DNA of 33,580 nt from positions 1-33,580 of the forward strand of contig CAIMNT010000214.1 of NCBI GenBank assembly GCA_903842855.1. Direction: 5' to 3'. The first letter of the stretch is position 1. Each line of letters opens with the position of its first letter. Under the pieces are notes generated by a model that ran no database searches, was not told where the DNA came from, and was given only the letters and a program-made list of their open reading frames with translations. The translations under genes were made by a program, and so were the position numbers. This DNA comes from an uncultured Actinomycetes bacterium (GTDB taxonomy: Bacteria; Actinomycetota; Actinomycetes; Nanopelagicales; Nanopelagicaceae). Below are positions 1 through 10,353 of this stretch, in pieces.

Positions 1-390
1 GGCCCGACTATTCCGATACTGAAAGAGATGGGCGTGGAGAGCTTCGCCGAACCTAATGATGTTCGTGAATTAACCGATGGAATAACCATTGAGGTAGCAG
101 GATTCACGCTTAAAGCGTTACATGCACCCGGACATACTCCCGGTTCAACCGTTTTTATCGTGGACGACGAACATTTGATTAGCGGCGATGTTCTCTTTCA
201 GAACTCCATAGGAAATACAACTCAACGACTGGGATCAGATTCAGCGATGAAAAAGACGCTTAGAAATGTGATCTTGCCTCTCGCCGATGAGTTAATTGTG
301 CTTCCTGGTCATGGAGCGGAAACTACAATTGGGCGCGAGCGAAAAAATAATGCGTATTTGCAGGAGCGATATTTAAGGAGTGCTGAGTGA
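1..390 (+). CDS. MBL-fold metallo-hydrolase, glyoxalase II-like (5'-truncated)
   Basis: This is the C-terminal 129 codons of a metallo-beta-lactamase-fold hydrolase. The frame is open from base 1, so the start lies outside the window and the track's ATG at 28 is internal. Visible metal-site motifs are HAPGHTPGS (third metal motif), SGDVLF (bridging Asp) and the late PGHG, in the order expected for glyoxalase II/YcbL-type enzymes. The first HxHxDH motif would be upstream. The family usually hydrolyses thioesters such as S-lactoylglutathione analogues, but the substrate cannot be told from this fragment. It overlaps hisS by one base. A hydrolase of this type next to hisS is a known actinobacterial arrangement. 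Confidence 0.85.
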   Translation, partial: GPTIPILKEMGVESFAEPNDVRELTDGITIEVAGFTLKALHAPGHTPGSTVFIVDDEHLISGDVLFQNSIGNTTQRLGSDSAMKKTLRNVILPLADELIVLPGHGAETTIGRERKNNAYLQERYLRSAE

Positions 391-1661
391 TGGCAAAGAT
401 TGCCGCGCCTAAGGGAGTAAGTGAGTATTTCCCTGACCGCTCCAAACACTTTGAGTTCATTCGCGAAGTCTTAATTCATTCTGCAAAAGTTGCCGGATAT
501 GAATTAATCGAACTGCCAGTCTTTGAAGATACTGAACTTTTTAGACGTGGTGTTGGCGAATCAACCGATGTCGTAAGCAAAGAGATGTTTAGCTTTGAAG
601 ATCGTGGGGGAAGGGCGATAACTCTTCGCCCCGAGGGAACCGCCGGAGTGATGCGATCTGTCATCGAGAACAACCTTGATCGTGGCCGACTGCCCGTAAA
701 AGTTTACTATTCGGGTCAGTTTTTCCGAGCTGAGCGTCCACAGCTTGGAAGGTATCGCCAGTTTTATCAAGTCGGGATTGAGGCAATTGGAGTGGCCGAT
801 CCTCAACTCGATGTTGAAGTTATCGCGGTGGCAGATCGCGCATTTAAGAGATTGGGATTGAAGCGTTACCGTCTGGAGATCACCTCACTCGGAGATTCGA
901 CATCCCGACAGAACTATTTGACCGACCTCCGGGCATACATAGCAGGTATTTCCCTTGACGAGGCAACCCGAGAACGAGCCAATATAAATCCCCTGCGATT
1001 ATTTGATGACAAGCGTTTAGAGGTTCGCGACCAGTTAATTGACGCTCCAGTCTTACTGGATTACTTAACTGAACAGAGTGCGCAGGATTTTGCCGCTGTG
1101 CAGGAGTCTCTTACGATTTTAGGAATTGATTTTGTTATAAACAAACGCATGGTTCGCGGTTTGGACTATTACACGGATACGGCATTTGAATTCGTCCATC
1201 AAGACTTAGGTGCTCAATCTGGAATCGGAGGCGGCGGACGATACGACGGCCTCATGTCACAACTCGGTGGGCAAGATCTCTCTGGAATTGGATTCGGGTT
1301 GGGTGTTGATCGAATCCTTCTCGCATGTGAGGCCGAACAAATTTTATTGCCTGAAGAGTTGGGCCTTGATCTTTATATTGTGCCTTTAGGGACTGGAGAA
1401 GCGGCTCTCAAGCTGGCAGAAGATCTTCGTGCCCGAGATATTCGGGTTGATCTTGCCTTTGGCGACAAGGCTCTTAAGGGAGCCATGAAGTCCGCCGATA
1501 AAAGTGGGGCTAAGTACAGTCTGGTCCTTGGCGCCGATGAATTGACCTCCGGATTGGTCAAATTAAAGGATATGAAAACTGGCGAGTCGGACTCGGTTAC
1601 TCTTAGTTCTTTAGCAAACGAACTTAATGCACGAATTTCACGCAATGGAGAGCTCTCTTAA
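390..1661 (+). CDS. hisS: Histidine--tRNA ligase (HisRS)
   Basis: Class II aminoacyl-tRNA synthetase that charges tRNA-His in the cytoplasm. The 423 residues match the usual bacterial length. Visible features are [11 protein letters not shown] near the N-terminus, [11 protein letters not shown] (ATP site), motif 2 with [17 protein letters not shown] (about residue 112), the histidine-specific [13 protein letters not shown] (about 256), motif 3 [11 protein letters not shown] (about 300), and a C-terminal anticodon-binding domain beginning LDLYIVPLG. Start: ATG at 390 overlaps the upstream TGA and has AAGGAG at 375-380 with 9 nt spacing. A GTG at 387 (6 nt spacing) is an equally possible start that adds one residue. 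One base separates it from aspS, so the two are probably co-translated. Confidence 0.97.
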   Translation: MAKIAAPKGVSEYFPDRSKHFEFIREVLIHSAKVAGYELIELPVFEDTELFRRGVGESTDVVSKEMFSFEDRGGRAITLRPEGTAGVMRSVIENNLDRGRLPVKVYYSGQFFRAERPQLGRYRQFYQVGIEAIGVADPQLDVEVIAVADRAFKRLGLKRYRLEITSLGDSTSRQNYLTDLRAYIAGISLDEATRERANINPLRLFDDKRLEVRDQLIDAPVLLDYLTEQSAQDFAAVQESLTILGIDFVINKRMVRGLDYYTDTAFEFVHQDLGAQSGIGGGGRYDGLMSQLGGQDLSGIGFGLGVDRILLACEAEQILLPEELGLDLYIVPLGTGEAALKLAEDLRARDIRVDLAFGDKALKGAMKSADKSGAKYSLVLGADELTSGLVKLKDMKTGESDSVTLSSLANELNARISRNGELS

Positions 1662-1662
1662 C

Positions 1663-3411
1663 ATGCTACGTACACATGACGCAGGTCTACTTACGAAGTC
1701 CGATGTCGGAACCACCGTTGTTCTTGCAGGTTGGGTGGCTCGGCGTCGAGATCACGGGGGAGTCGCCTTCATTGATCTGCGTGATTCATCTGGTGCTGTG
1801 CAGATTGTCATCAAGGACGAGATCGCAGGCGCATTGCGTGCCGAGTGGTGCGTCCTCATTACAGGTACCGTTAGACAGCGACCTGCAGGAAATGAGAATC
1901 TCAATATCGCGACAGGTGAGATAGAGATCGACTGTGAAAAGTTGGAAGTGCTCAGCGAAGCTGCCCCTCTACCATTCCCGGTTGATAGTGGTGATCTTTC
2001 GAATATCAGCGAAGAGATCCGTTTGAAGTATCGATATCTTGATCTGCGCCGTGAAGGACCAGCAAGGAACTTGCGTCTTCGTTCGAAGGTAACATCGACG
2101 ATTCGTTCAGTTATGGACCGACTGGATTTCCATGAGATCGAGACCCCATACCTCACTCGTTCAACCCCAGAAGGTGCAAGAGATTTCCTCGTGCCAGTCA
2201 GATTGCAACCTGGAAGTTGGTATGCCCTGCCTCAATCACCACAACTTTTCAAGCAGTTATTGATGGTTGCGGGGATGGAGCGCTATTACCAAATCGCGCG
2301 CTGTTTCCGAGATGAAGATTTCAGAGCTGATCGCCAACCTGAATTCACTCAGTTGGATATCGAGATGTCGTTCATCGACCAGGAAGATATCTTGCGAGTG
2401 GCAGAGGAGATTCTAGAAGAGGTCTTCCTCAAAACAGTGGGGTACCAAATCCCTCGTCCGATCCCGCGGATGACATATGCCGAGGTTATGCGTCGATTTG
2501 GTTCCGATAAACCAGATCTACGTTTTGGCCAAGAAATTGTGGATGTTAAAGATTTCTTCAAAGATACAACCTTCCGCGTCTTCCAAGCTGATTACGTAGG
2601 AGCGGTTGTAATGCCTGGGGGAGCAGGCTCCCCTCGTCGCGAACTAGATGCTTGGCAAGATTGGGCGAAGGCACGCGGAGCAAAGGGGTTGGCCTACATT
2701 CTTGTTCAGGCTGATGGCTCTCTAGGCGGCCCAGTTGCTAAGAATTTGTCTGAAGGTGAGGCGGCAGGAATTGCAGCGTATACACAGGCTCAGCCAGGTG
2801 ATGCAATTTTCTTCGCTGCCGGGACCAAAAGCACTTCTCAAGCCTTGTTAGGTGCTGTGAGACTCGAGATTGCAGCTCGCTGCAATCTCATCGCGCCAGG
2901 TCGTTGGGAGTTTTTATGGGTCGTCGATGCGCCTATGTTTGAACAAGTCGATGCCGATAACGCCGCCGCGGGTTGGACTGCAGTACACCACCCCTTTACA
3001 GGTCCTAAACCTGAATTTGCGGACTCCTTTCATAGCGATCCAGGCAACGCTTTGGCCTATGCCTATGACATTGTTCTTAATGGAAACGAGATCGGTGGCG
3101 GCTCAATTCGTATTCACAAACGCGAGATGCAACAACGGGTCTTCGATGTAATCGGGTTAACCCCTGAAGAGGCGAAGAGTAAGTTTGGCTTCTTGCTGGA
3201 AGCGTTTAACTACGGTCCACCTCCCCATGGTGGAATCGCTCTGGGCATGGATCGACTCTGCGCTCTCTTGACCGGTGCCGATTCGATTCGTGAGGTAATC
3301 GCCTTTCCAAAGACAGCCAGCGGCGGTGATCCTTTGACCGGAGCGCCAACCCCCATTACAGCGGCACAACGCAAAGAGGCTGGCGTTGATTTTGTACCTG
3401 AAGCCAAGTAA
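1663..3411 (+). CDS. aspS: Aspartate--tRNA(Asp/Asn) ligase, probably non-discriminating
   Basis: Class IIb synthetase of 582 residues, the normal bacterial length. The N-terminal OB-fold anticodon domain carries [14 protein letters not shown]. The catalytic core has [14 protein letters not shown], motif 2 [18 protein letters not shown] (about residue 216) and motif 3 [15 protein letters not shown] (about 526), with the bacterial GAD-type insertion between and the usual C-terminal [15 protein letters not shown]. The His in RRDHGG is the residue found in non-discriminating AspRS (known from Pseudomonas and mycobacterial work), which also charges tRNA-Asn for later amidation. The track start at 1627 lies inside hisS. 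I prefer ATG 1663 (MLRTHDAG), which matches the family N-terminus and follows GGAGAG at 1648-1653. Confidence 0.95.
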   Translation: MLRTHDAGLLTKSDVGTTVVLAGWVARRRDHGGVAFIDLRDSSGAVQIVIKDEIAGALRAEWCVLITGTVRQRPAGNENLNIATGEIEIDCEKLEVLSEAAPLPFPVDSGDLSNISEEIRLKYRYLDLRREGPARNLRLRSKVTSTIRSVMDRLDFHEIETPYLTRSTPEGARDFLVPVRLQPGSWYALPQSPQLFKQLLMVAGMERYYQIARCFRDEDFRADRQPEFTQLDIEMSFIDQEDILRVAEEILEEVFLKTVGYQIPRPIPRMTYAEVMRRFGSDKPDLRFGQEIVDVKDFFKDTTFRVFQADYVGAVVMPGGAGSPRRELDAWQDWAKARGAKGLAYILVQADGSLGGPVAKNLSEGEAAGIAAYTQAQPGDAIFFAAGTKSTSQALLGAVRLEIAARCNLIAPGRWEFLWVVDAPMFEQVDADNAAAGWTAVHHPFTGPKPEFADSFHSDPGNALAYAYDIVLNGNEIGGGSIRIHKREMQQRVFDVIGLTPEEAKSKFGFLLEAFNYGPPPHGGIALGMDRLCALLTGADSIREVIAFPKTASGGDPLTGAPTPITAAQRKEAGVDFVPEAK

Positions 3412-3416
3412 TTAAC

Positions 3417-3444
3417 TTTACCCACTCGTAAGTTCAGGTAGGCT
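3417..3444 (+). promoter_or_regulatory. Predicted promoter of the DUF948 gene (leaderless start)
   Basis: A -10-like hexamer TAGGCT (3439-3444) lies exactly 6 nt before the ATG at 3451. A weak -35-like TTTACC (3417-3422) lies 16 nt upstream of it. No Shine-Dalgarno is present. This spacing puts the transcription start at or next to the ATG, as in actinobacterial leaderless mRNAs. Confidence 0.55.
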
Positions 3445-3450
3445 AGCGGT

Positions 3451-3738
3451 ATGGGTCCAGGAGGAATTGCAACCATTATTGTGGCGAGCTCACTGCTCAT
3501 CGTCGCAGTTGCTATCGCCTATGCCATCAATCGAGTTGGTAAACTCATCGATGAGGTCAAGAAGACCGTTCAAAGCGTTAACAAAATTGTCTCCACTGCA
3601 GAGAATTTCACCGAGAAGGTCACCGGTTCTATCTCCAACCTAATTGAGAAGAACTCGGGATTTCTAAAAGTCATTGGCTCGCTTGTGGGCGCCTTTGCCG
3701 GGAAGAAGTTCGGACGCTCCGATCGGGAGCACGAGTAA
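3451..3738 (+). CDS. DUF948-family small membrane-anchored protein
   Basis: A 95-residue protein with one N-terminal hydrophobic segment (about residues 5-26, IATIIVASSLLIVAVAIAYAI), followed by an amphipathic, Lys/Glu-rich helical region (VGKLIDEVKKTVQSVNKIV) and a basic tail ending FGRSDREHE. This matches DUF948 proteins, which commonly sit just upstream of alaS in Actinobacteria. The biochemical role is unknown; a membrane-tethered coiled-coil is the most that can be said. It lies 39 nt after aspS with its own predicted leaderless promoter and ends 3 nt before alaS, so it may drive alaS transcription. Confidence 0.8.
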   Translation: MGPGGIATIIVASSLLIVAVAIAYAINRVGKLIDEVKKTVQSVNKIVSTAENFTEKVTGSISNLIEKNSGFLKVIGSLVGAFAGKKFGRSDREHE

Positions 3739-3741
3739 TAG

Positions 3742-6414
3742 GTGGAATCTGCAGAAATTAGAGCGCGATGGCTGCGCTTCTTTGAGTCCGACAATGCCCT
3801 GGGACTAAAACATACAGTGGTTCCCTCAGCCTCTTTGATCGCTGACGACCCAAATCTCCTCTTAGTGAATGCTGGGATGGTTCCCTTTAAGCCGTACTTC
3901 TTAGGGGAGGTAAAACCTCCTTTTGCTCGCGCTACCTCTGTTCAAAAGTGCGTTCGTACCCTAGATATTGATGAAGTTGGCAAGACAACCCGTCACGCCT
4001 CGTTCTTTCAGATGTGTGGCAATTTCTCTTTCGGAGATTATTTTAAAGAGGGTGCCATCACGATGGCTTGGGAGTTGCTAACCAAGCCAATATCAGAGGG
4101 TGGATATGGTTTCCCAGAAGATAAATTGTGGGTAACTGTCTACCTCAATGATGATGAGGCAGCGGATATCTGGCATAAGAAAGTTGGAGTACCTAAAGAG
4201 CGCATTCAACGTCGCGGTATGGCCGACAACTTTTGGTCAATGGGAGTAGCGGGGCCGTGCGGTCCTTGCTCTGAGATTTATTACGATCGCGGGCCTCAGT
4301 ATGGACGCGAAGGTGGTCCGATCGCTGATGAGGATCGATATCTTGAGGTCTGGAACTTGGTCTTCATGCAGAATATTCGCGCAGATGGCGGAAGCAAGGA
4401 TGATTACCCAATCATCGGAGAGTTGCCGGCTAAGAATATTGATACCGGTCTTGGACTAGAGCGGACCGCAGCACTTTTACAAGGTGTAGAAAATATTTAC
4501 GAGATCGACACCACCATGCAGATTCTCTCCAAGGCCTCAGAGCTTGCCGGTGTTACCTATGGCAAAGATGCTAAGAGCGATGTCTCTCTTCGAGTAGTCG
4601 CCGACCATGCCAGAACATCGATGATGCTCATAGGTGATGGGGTGTTACCCGGTAATGAGGGTCGCGGATATGTGTTGCGTCGCATGATGCGTCGCACCAT
4701 TCGAAATATGCGCATCCTCGGAGCACCTGATCACAATTCAAAAGAACTCCTGTTGGCTGCGATTGGTGCGATGTCGCCGCAGTATCCTGAACTCACCGAG
4801 AAGCGTGATCGGATCATTGAAGTTACTGAATCCGAGGAGGAATCCTTCCTCTCCACTTTGAAGAGTGGAACCCAAATATTTGATCTCGCATCTTCTGAGG
4901 CGAAGAGCCAGAACGGTTCAACTCTTGCGGGAGATACCGTTTTCAAATTACACGATACATATGGTTTTCCATTTGATCTCACCCTAGAGATGGCTACAGA
5001 GTCCGGACTCAAGGTAGATGAGATCGGGTTTAGAAAATTAATGAAGGAGCAGAAAGATCGGGCCAAGGCCGATGCTAAAGCCAAGAAGAGCGGACACACC
5101 GACCTCTCTGAGTACCGCAAGATCGTAGATTCGCATGGCAAGACGGATTTCATTGGATATCAACACCTTGAAGGTGAAGCGAAGATCCAAGCGATCATGG
5201 TTGATGGGGAAAATGTTGTCGAGGCTCACGAGGGTGATGTAGAGATAATCTTGGATCGGACTCCTTTCTACGCAGAAGGTGGCGGACAACTCTCCGACGG
5301 CGGTTTCTTGCAGCTAGCCAATGGCGCCAGAATCGCAATCGAAGATGTGCAATCACCCGTCCCGGGCTTGTATGTCCACCGTGGAAGGATTATTTCTGGC
5401 GCGGCTCAGATCAACGATCAATTATTTGCACAGATCGATCAATCTAGGCGTAAGGCGATATCCCGCGCGCACACTGCAACTCACATGGTTCATAAGGCTT
5501 TTCGCGAAGCCTTAGGTGAAAGCGCAACGCAGGCAGGATCGGAGAATGCTCCAGGTCGTTTTAGATTTGATTTCCCAGCGAGCGGGGCTGTGCCAACGAG
5601 CGTGCTTAATGATGTAGAGGCTCGAGTTAACTTGGTTCTCATTGAGAACTTAGAGGTCACTGCAGAACAGATGAGTCAGGCTCGCGCGAAAGAGATCGGC
5701 GCCATGGCACTCTTTGGCGAGAAATATGGCGACGTTGTACGAGTTGTGAGTGTGGGTGATTGGGCGCGCGAGCTTTGCGGTGGAACCCACGTTCACTCAT
5801 CCGCTGAGTTAGGTGTTGTTAAGTTGCTTAGTGAGTCATCTATTGGGGCCGGAGTTCGTCGCGTTGAAGCGTTAGTTGGAGCAGACGCATTCTCCTACCT
5901 GGCTCGAGAACATATCCTGCTCAACTCCTTGACTGAGATCATTAAAGGGGCGAGAGTCGAAGAGCTTCCAGAGCGAATATCCGACCTTCTTACTAAGATG
6001 AAAACTATCGAGAAAGAGTTGGCCTCGTATAAATCTGCGCAAGCCTTGGCATCAGTCAATGAACTCGCCAAAAATTTTGAATCAATTGGTCAACATCGAG
6101 TTCTGATCTCTCAAGTGGCGGATGGTATTTCCGGAGATGACCTAAGAGTCATGGCGTTAGATCTACGCAATCGCGATCCGCGTTCGGTGGTTGGTTTGCT
6201 CTCTATACAATCTGAGAAAGTTGTTCTTGTAGTCGCTGTCTCTGCGGACTCAATCTCCAACGGCATCAAAGCGGGTCAACTAGTCAAAATTGGATCTGCC
6301 ATTCTCGGTGGTGGCGGCGGCGGAAAAGATGATTTTGCACAAGGCGGGGGAGTGGATCCCACTAAAATAGAAGCTGCGATTGCTGATTTAAAGGCAGCGA
6401 TAGGTTCTATCTAA
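3742..6414 (+). CDS. alaS: Alanine--tRNA ligase (AlaRS)
   Basis: Full-length AlaRS of 890 residues that charges tRNA-Ala and clears mischarged Ser and Gly. The N-terminal catalytic domain begins [15 protein letters not shown] and contains [11 protein letters not shown] and [19 protein letters not shown]. The editing domain has the zinc motif HTATH (about residue 576) and CGGTHVH (about 678). The C-Ala domain ends with the glycine-rich [15 protein letters not shown] (about 855). GTG 3742 is chosen because the protein N-terminus matches the family there. The only SD-like sequence, GGGAG at 3725-3729, is rather distant (12 nt), so translation may be coupled to the DUF948 gene 3 nt upstream. ruvX follows after 3 nt. 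Confidence 0.97.
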   Translation: MESAEIRARWLRFFESDNALGLKHTVVPSASLIADDPNLLLVNAGMVPFKPYFLGEVKPPFARATSVQKCVRTLDIDEVGKTTRHASFFQMCGNFSFGDYFKEGAITMAWELLTKPISEGGYGFPEDKLWVTVYLNDDEAADIWHKKVGVPKERIQRRGMADNFWSMGVAGPCGPCSEIYYDRGPQYGREGGPIADEDRYLEVWNLVFMQNIRADGGSKDDYPIIGELPAKNIDTGLGLERTAALLQGVENIYEIDTTMQILSKASELAGVTYGKDAKSDVSLRVVADHARTSMMLIGDGVLPGNEGRGYVLRRMMRRTIRNMRILGAPDHNSKELLLAAIGAMSPQYPELTEKRDRIIEVTESEEESFLSTLKSGTQIFDLASSEAKSQNGSTLAGDTVFKLHDTYGFPFDLTLEMATESGLKVDEIGFRKLMKEQKDRAKADAKAKKSGHTDLSEYRKIVDSHGKTDFIGYQHLEGEAKIQAIMVDGENVVEAHEGDVEIILDRTPFYAEGGGQLSDGGFLQLANGARIAIEDVQSPVPGLYVHRGRIISGAAQINDQLFAQIDQSRRKAISRAHTATHMVHKAFREALGESATQAGSENAPGRFRFDFPASGAVPTSVLNDVEARVNLVLIENLEVTAEQMSQARAKEIGAMALFGEKYGDVVRVVSVGDWARELCGGTHVHSSAELGVVKLLSESSIGAGVRRVEALVGADAFSYLAREHILLNSLTEIIKGARVEELPERISDLLTKMKTIEKELASYKSAQALASVNELAKNFESIGQHRVLISQVADGISGDDLRVMALDLRNRDPRSVVGLLSIQSEKVVLVVAVSADSISNGIKAGQLVKIGSAILGGGGGGKDDFAQGGGVDPTKIEAAIADLKAAIGSI

Positions 6415-6417
6415 GCC

Positions 6418-6855
6418 ATGAAGAACGGCCGGCGCATTGCCTTTGATTACGGCCAAGTTCGGATTGGTGTGGCGGTCAGTGATCAATCGGGTCTCATAGC
6501 ATCGCCGGTCGCGACTCTTCAATCACGTGATCCGGAGTTGGTAGCGCAATTGAATTCACTATTCGTTGAATACGAGCCGATCTACATTGTCATTGGTGAG
6601 CCAAAGCATTTATCAGGTGCATCAAATCCCTCGCTCATTGCCGCGCGCGAATTTGGCGATGTAGTGCGAACTATTACAGATGCACCAATTCATTTTATAG
6701 ATGAACGAATGTCAACGGTCTCGGCCTCGAGAGTTTTGCGGGGTGCGGGATTCAATGCCAAAGAGAGCAAGTCAAAGATTGATGCAATGGCCGCGGTCGC
6801 AATTTTAGAGAGTGCTCTGGAACGCGAGAGAGTCGCAGGTGGGCTCGATGAATAG
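6418..6855 (+). CDS. ruvX: YqgF/RuvX family RNase H-fold nuclease (putative Holliday junction resolvase / pre-16S rRNA nuclease)
   Basis: A 145-residue cytoplasmic protein of the YqgF family, linked in other bacteria to pre-16S rRNA 5'-end processing and originally predicted as a Holliday junction resolvase. Family marks are the N-terminal acidic motif RIAFDYGQVRIGVAVSD, the middle strand YIVIGEPKHLSG, FIDERMSTVSA and the C-terminal KSKIDAMAAVAIL, which supply the expected catalytic acidic residues. It starts 3 nt after alaS and overlaps mltG by 8 nt, the standard alaS-ruvX-mltG-aroE actinobacterial order, so it is almost certainly co-transcribed with them. Confidence 0.92.
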   Translation: MKNGRRIAFDYGQVRIGVAVSDQSGLIASPVATLQSRDPELVAQLNSLFVEYEPIYIVIGEPKHLSGASNPSLIAAREFGDVVRTITDAPIHFIDERMSTVSASRVLRGAGFNAKESKSKIDAMAAVAILESALERERVAGGLDE

Positions 6856-7864
6856 ACCCAAGCAACGCAATCTCATTACAGCTTTCGTTGTCCTAGTGCT
6901 GCTTCTAGTGACATTGATAGTCCAAAGAGTTATGGTTTTAAACGGCAACTCTGATTATCCTAAAGGCACGCCGGGTCAAGATGTACGCATCGTGGTGACA
7001 AAAGGTGAGAGCGGGACTGCGATTGCAGAAGACCTTGCCACGCAGCATGTTGTGGCAAAGGCCTCCACCGTTATTAAGAAATTAATCGCCGGGAAAGTTG
7101 TCGGTATCGCTCCCGGGATTCACTTGATTCAGAGCGTTATCCCAAGTGACCTTGCAATCTCCGAGCTCCTCGATCAGAAGAGAATTATCGACTCTATCTA
7201 CGTTCTGCCGGGCTCTACTGAGGCAGATATCTTGAACGAGTTGCATCTAGTTACCTCACTCACGCAAGCCGACTCTCTCAGCACCATCACTCCAGTTTTT
7301 CCAAATCCTTTAAACTCTCTTGAGGGACAGCTAGCTCCGGTTCAGTATTCATTTCAGCCTAATACGACCACTCACGATGCTCTGGTAAATATGCTCAAGA
7401 CTTTCTCGGAGGAGATCGCTGCCACCAAACTGAGTGGAGGATTTGAACACCTCAGCCCTTATCAAGTTCTGACGGTCGCATCCCTGCTGCAAATTGAGGC
7501 GGACCCGGCTGACTACGGGAAAGTTGCGAGAGTTATATATAACCGTTTGGCGATCGGCATGCCGCTACAACTCAATTCTACGGTGCAATATGCACTAGGG
7601 CTCAGGGGGCAGATTGGACTTAGCATCAAGGCAACTAAGGTTGATTCGCCCTACAACACTTACCTCCACACCGGCTTGCCTCCGACGCCAATATCCAACC
7701 CTTCTATCTCGGCGATATCGGATGCTCTCAACCCGGAAGCTGGAAATTGGCTCTATTTCATCACGGTCAAGCCGCATGACACCAGATTTACCAGCGACTT
7801 CACCACATTTGAAAATTGGTTCACGCTCTATAAACAGAATGTAGCGGCAGGCGCATTCAAGTGA
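6848..7864 (+). CDS. mltG: Endolytic murein transglycosylase MltG (YceG-like)
   Basis: An inner-membrane lytic transglycosylase that cuts nascent peptidoglycan strands and so limits glycan length. A short basic N-terminus (MNRPKQR) precedes one transmembrane segment (about residues 10-29). The extracellular part contains the LysM-like region and the catalytic YceG core: VASLLQIEADPADYGKVARV, whose Glu (about 216) aligns with the catalytic Glu, then NSTVQYALG and TYLHTGLPPTPISNPS. At 338 residues it is near normal length. The track start at 6812 is inside ruvX. ATG 6848 overlaps ruvX by 8 nt and has an AGGTGGG purine stretch just upstream. It overlaps aroE by 4 nt (GTGA). Confidence 0.93.
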   Translation: MNRPKQRNLITAFVVLVLLLVTLIVQRVMVLNGNSDYPKGTPGQDVRIVVTKGESGTAIAEDLATQHVVAKASTVIKKLIAGKVVGIAPGIHLIQSVIPSDLAISELLDQKRIIDSIYVLPGSTEADILNELHLVTSLTQADSLSTITPVFPNPLNSLEGQLAPVQYSFQPNTTTHDALVNMLKTFSEEIAATKLSGGFEHLSPYQVLTVASLLQIEADPADYGKVARVIYNRLAIGMPLQLNSTVQYALGLRGQIGLSIKATKVDSPYNTYLHTGLPPTPISNPSISAISDALNPEAGNWLYFITVKPHDTRFTSDFTTFENWFTLYKQNVAAGAFK

Positions 7865-8667
7865 TAAAGGCAGCCGTCCTTGGTTCTCCGATCACGCATA
7901 GCCTTTCACCCGCGTTGCATAAGAGAGCCTATGAACTGCTTGGTCTTCCAGCCAGTTACAGTTCCATAGAACTCACTCCCGACCGATCCCTTGATTTTTT
8001 TACACGTGCACTTAAAGAGGATTGGACTGGCTTCTCCCTCACCATGCCGTTGAAGGAGACCATCTTCGATTTGGCTGGTTCGTTAGATTTTGAAATCGAG
8101 CCAATCGCAACGCGAATGAGATCTGCAAATACCATTCTTAAAGTTGGAGAAGTATTTAGAGCTAGTTCAACTGATCGAACCGGGTTTATTCGCTTATTGG
8201 AGAGAGTCAAGAAAGATCGAGTGGCTGTTATCGGCGGGGGAGGCACTGCGCGTGCAGTTCTTGGAGCCCTCGACGGTGTGGCGCGAAACATCGATTTTTT
8301 GTTACGAAATTCTGCGAGATCAGAAGCCCTCTCCACAATCGCAAGTTCAAGTTCAGTGAACTTCTATTCTTTGGACCACTCCCTTGAAGGATATGACTTA
8401 GTTATTTCCACAGTTCCTGCGGGAGCTTCCGATCTAATCGCAGATTCACTTAACTTCAACGTTCCCACCCTCTTTGAGGTGCTCTATAACCCATACCCAA
8501 CCAAACTCCTTGCCAAGGCAATATCCCTTGAGAGCACCGTCTTTGATGGAATAGATCTCCTCGTGGAGCAGGCTTTGGATCAGATAGCTCTATTTAGCGG
8601 CGCAGCCTTTGAATACTCTGGAATGCGTCAAGAATTGTTAGCAGTGGGGCGCGCTCACTTAAAGTAG
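7861..8667 (+). CDS. aroE: Shikimate dehydrogenase
   Basis: NADP(H)-dependent reduction of 3-dehydroshikimate to shikimate, the fourth step of the shikimate pathway. The 268 residues fit the family. Substrate-site motifs are GSPITHSLSPALHK (N-terminal serines), FSLTMPLKE (catalytic Lys), SANTI (the Asn of the usual GAxNT) and STDRTGF (catalytic Asp). The nucleotide-binding loop is IGGGGTARAVLGAL, and the C-terminal FDGIDLLVEQALDQ is typical. The phrase NVTxPHK is changed to SLTMPLK, as in several actinobacterial enzymes. The GTG start overlaps the mltG stop (GTGA), so translation is probably coupled. The other shikimate genes lie just beyond the peptidase gene. Confidence 0.93.
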   Translation: MIKAAVLGSPITHSLSPALHKRAYELLGLPASYSSIELTPDRSLDFFTRALKEDWTGFSLTMPLKETIFDLAGSLDFEIEPIATRMRSANTILKVGEVFRASSTDRTGFIRLLERVKKDRVAVIGGGGTARAVLGALDGVARNIDFLLRNSARSEALSTIASSSSVNFYSLDHSLEGYDLVISTVPAGASDLIADSLNFNVPTLFEVLYNPYPTKLLAKAISLESTVFDGIDLLVEQALDQIALFSGAAFEYSGMRQELLAVGRAHLK

Positions 8668-8704
8668 TTGTGGATAGATAAAGGGTGCTTTCGTAAAGTC
8701 TCCC

Positions 8705-8710
8705 TAGATT
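8705..8710 (+). promoter_or_regulatory. Predicted -10 element, leaderless start of prepilin peptidase gene
   Basis: TAGATT lies exactly 6 nt before ATG 8717, and no Shine-Dalgarno is seen. It is the same arrangement as upstream of the DUF948 gene, efp, metK, def, rpe and hisE. No convincing -35 was found. Confidence 0.5.
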
Positions 8711-8716
8711 TCGATC

Positions 8717-9124
8717 ATGGCTACCTGGTTGCCCTTGGCTCTTGTCGCACCTTGGATAATCGCGAGTGACATAACAAAACACATCATCCCTAACAGAGCT
8801 CAACTAGCACTTCTTCTGCTAACCGAGATCTCCCTCATCCACCAAGGCCTCACAATCATGCTGCACGCGAATCTCATGGGAATTTATACGCTGCTCACTT
8901 GCTTAATAATCCGAGCCCTTAGTGCTTCGAGAGTCGGCATGGGCGATGTGAAACTAGTAGCGATTCTGGCCATCCTTCTTGGGAATACAGGAGAGCTACT
9001 GTCATCCCTGACTCTTGCCTCTCTTTTTGGTTTGATCTGGGTAATTGCCACTCGTAAAAAGGTGATTCCATTCGCTCCCTCCCTGATATTGGGTGCGTTA
9101 TTCGTGTCGACGCTCGCTTCTTAA
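8717..9124 (+). CDS. Compact A24-family prepilin peptidase
   Basis: A 135-residue polytopic membrane protein with about four or five hydrophobic segments. The two aspartic-protease motifs of the A24 (PilD/TadV/CpaA) family are visible: SDITKHIIPN near residue 18 and GMGDVKLVAILAILLG near residue 75 (GxGDxKL). The cytoplasmic N-terminal methyltransferase domain of classical PilD is absent, as in CpaA-type enzymes. It would cleave type IV or Flp prepilin leader peptides. No pilin or secretion genes lie nearby. A peptidase between aroE and aroC is a known actinobacterial arrangement. Confidence 0.85.
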   Translation: MATWLPLALVAPWIIASDITKHIIPNRAQLALLLLTEISLIHQGLTIMLHANLMGIYTLLTCLIIRALSASRVGMGDVKLVAILAILLGNTGELLSSLTLASLFGLIWVIATRKKVIPFAPSLILGALFVSTLAS

Positions 9125-9168
9125 GAGATCTGCGACGAGGTGGGTGCTCAATCTGACAGAAGAGGACC

Positions 9169-10353
9169 ATGTTGAGATGGCTTACTGCTGGTGAATCCCA
9201 TGGCCCCGCGCTCTCTGCGATTTTGGAAGGGTTACCTGCCCACGTCCGCATCTCCACCGAGGCTATCGATTACGACCTGCGCAGACGCCGCCTTGGATAT
9301 GGCCGAGGAGCGCGACAAAGTTTTGAAGCCGACCTTGTCACCATACTGGGAGGCGTACGCCATGGCGAGAGCCAAGGTGGACCAATAGCAATCCAGGTTG
9401 CTAACTCTGAGTGGCCGAAATGGGAGAAGGTGATGGCGGCAGATGTTGTACCGCCAGATGAACTTGCTGCCCTCGCCAGAAATTCTCCGTTAACTCGCCC
9501 TCGACCCGGCCATGCTGATTTAGTAGGTATGCAGAAGTATGACTTTCAAGATGCTAGGCCAATACTCGAGCGCGCCAGTGCAAGAGAGACCGCTGCTCGC
9601 GTTGCCCTAGGAGCAGTCGCTCGGGCATTTTTAGAGCAGTCAGTCGGTATTCGAATTATGAGTCATGTGCTCTCTATTGGCGGAGTTGGCAGTGGTGAGG
9701 ATTACTTATTGCCTACCTACAAAGATCGTGATGCTGTCGATGCAGATCCAGTTCGCTCATTCGATCCGGTGGCAAGTGCCGCCATGGTTGCCGAGATTGA
9801 TGCGGCGCACTCTGCGGGAGACACCTTGGGAGGAGTGATCGAGGTATTAGCCTTTGACCTTCCGCCTGGACTCGGATCCCACACGCATTGGGATCGCAGG
9901 CTAGATGCTCGCCTTGCTGGAGCCATGATGGGAATTCAAGCAATCAAGGGTGTGGAAATAGGTGATGGTTTTACGACTGCGAGGCGCCGTGGCTCGGTAG
10001 CGCATGATGAGATTGAGCGTGGAGCAGATGGCAAGATCGTTCGAAGAACAGATCGTGCTGGAGGAACCGAAGGTGGAATGTCCAATGGTGAAATTCTGCG
10101 CGTGCGCGCTGCCATGAAGCCAATCTCTACTGTTCCCCGTGCTTTAGACACGATTGATGTATCGACAGGTGAGCCCGCAAAAGCGATAAATCAGCGTTCA
10201 GATGTCTGCGCCGTTCCCGCCGCTGGAATCGTCGCCGAGGCCATGTGCGCACTCGTTCTAGCGGATGCTGTTTTAGAGAAATTTGGTGGAGATAGCGTTG
10301 CCGAAGTTAAACGCAACTTTACGAGTTATATAGATTCGCTAGAAATCAAATAG
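9169..10353 (+). CDS. aroC: Chorismate synthase
   Basis: Converts EPSP to chorismate using reduced FMN, the last step of the shikimate pathway. The 394 residues are the usual actinobacterial length. Signature stretches are [15 protein letters not shown] at the start, [17 protein letters not shown], the central [48 protein letters not shown] (family signature 2) and [16 protein letters not shown] near the end. ATG 9169 gives the family N-terminus. AGAGGA (9161-9166) precedes it with unusually short 2-nt spacing. aroK starts immediately after its stop codon. Confidence 0.96.
   Translation: MLRWLTAGESHGPALSAILEGLPAHVRISTEAIDYDLRRRRLGYGRGARQSFEADLVTILGGVRHGESQGGPIAIQVANSEWPKWEKVMAADVVPPDELAALARNSPLTRPRPGHADLVGMQKYDFQDARPILERASARETAARVALGAVARAFLEQSVGIRIMSHVLSIGGVGSGEDYLLPTYKDRDAVDADPVRSFDPVASAAMVAEIDAAHSAGDTLGGVIEVLAFDLPPGLGSHTHWDRRLDARLAGAMMGIQAIKGVEIGDGFTTARRRGSVAHDEIERGADGKIVRRTDRAGGTEGGMSNGEILRVRAAMKPISTVPRALDTIDVSTGEPAKAINQRSDVCAVPAAGIVAEAMCALVLADAVLEKFGGDSVAEVKRNFTSYIDSLEIK

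Noticed and set aside
4731-5153. 140-aa minus-strand ORF within alaS
   Set aside because: Antisense shadow of the conserved alaS coding sequence.
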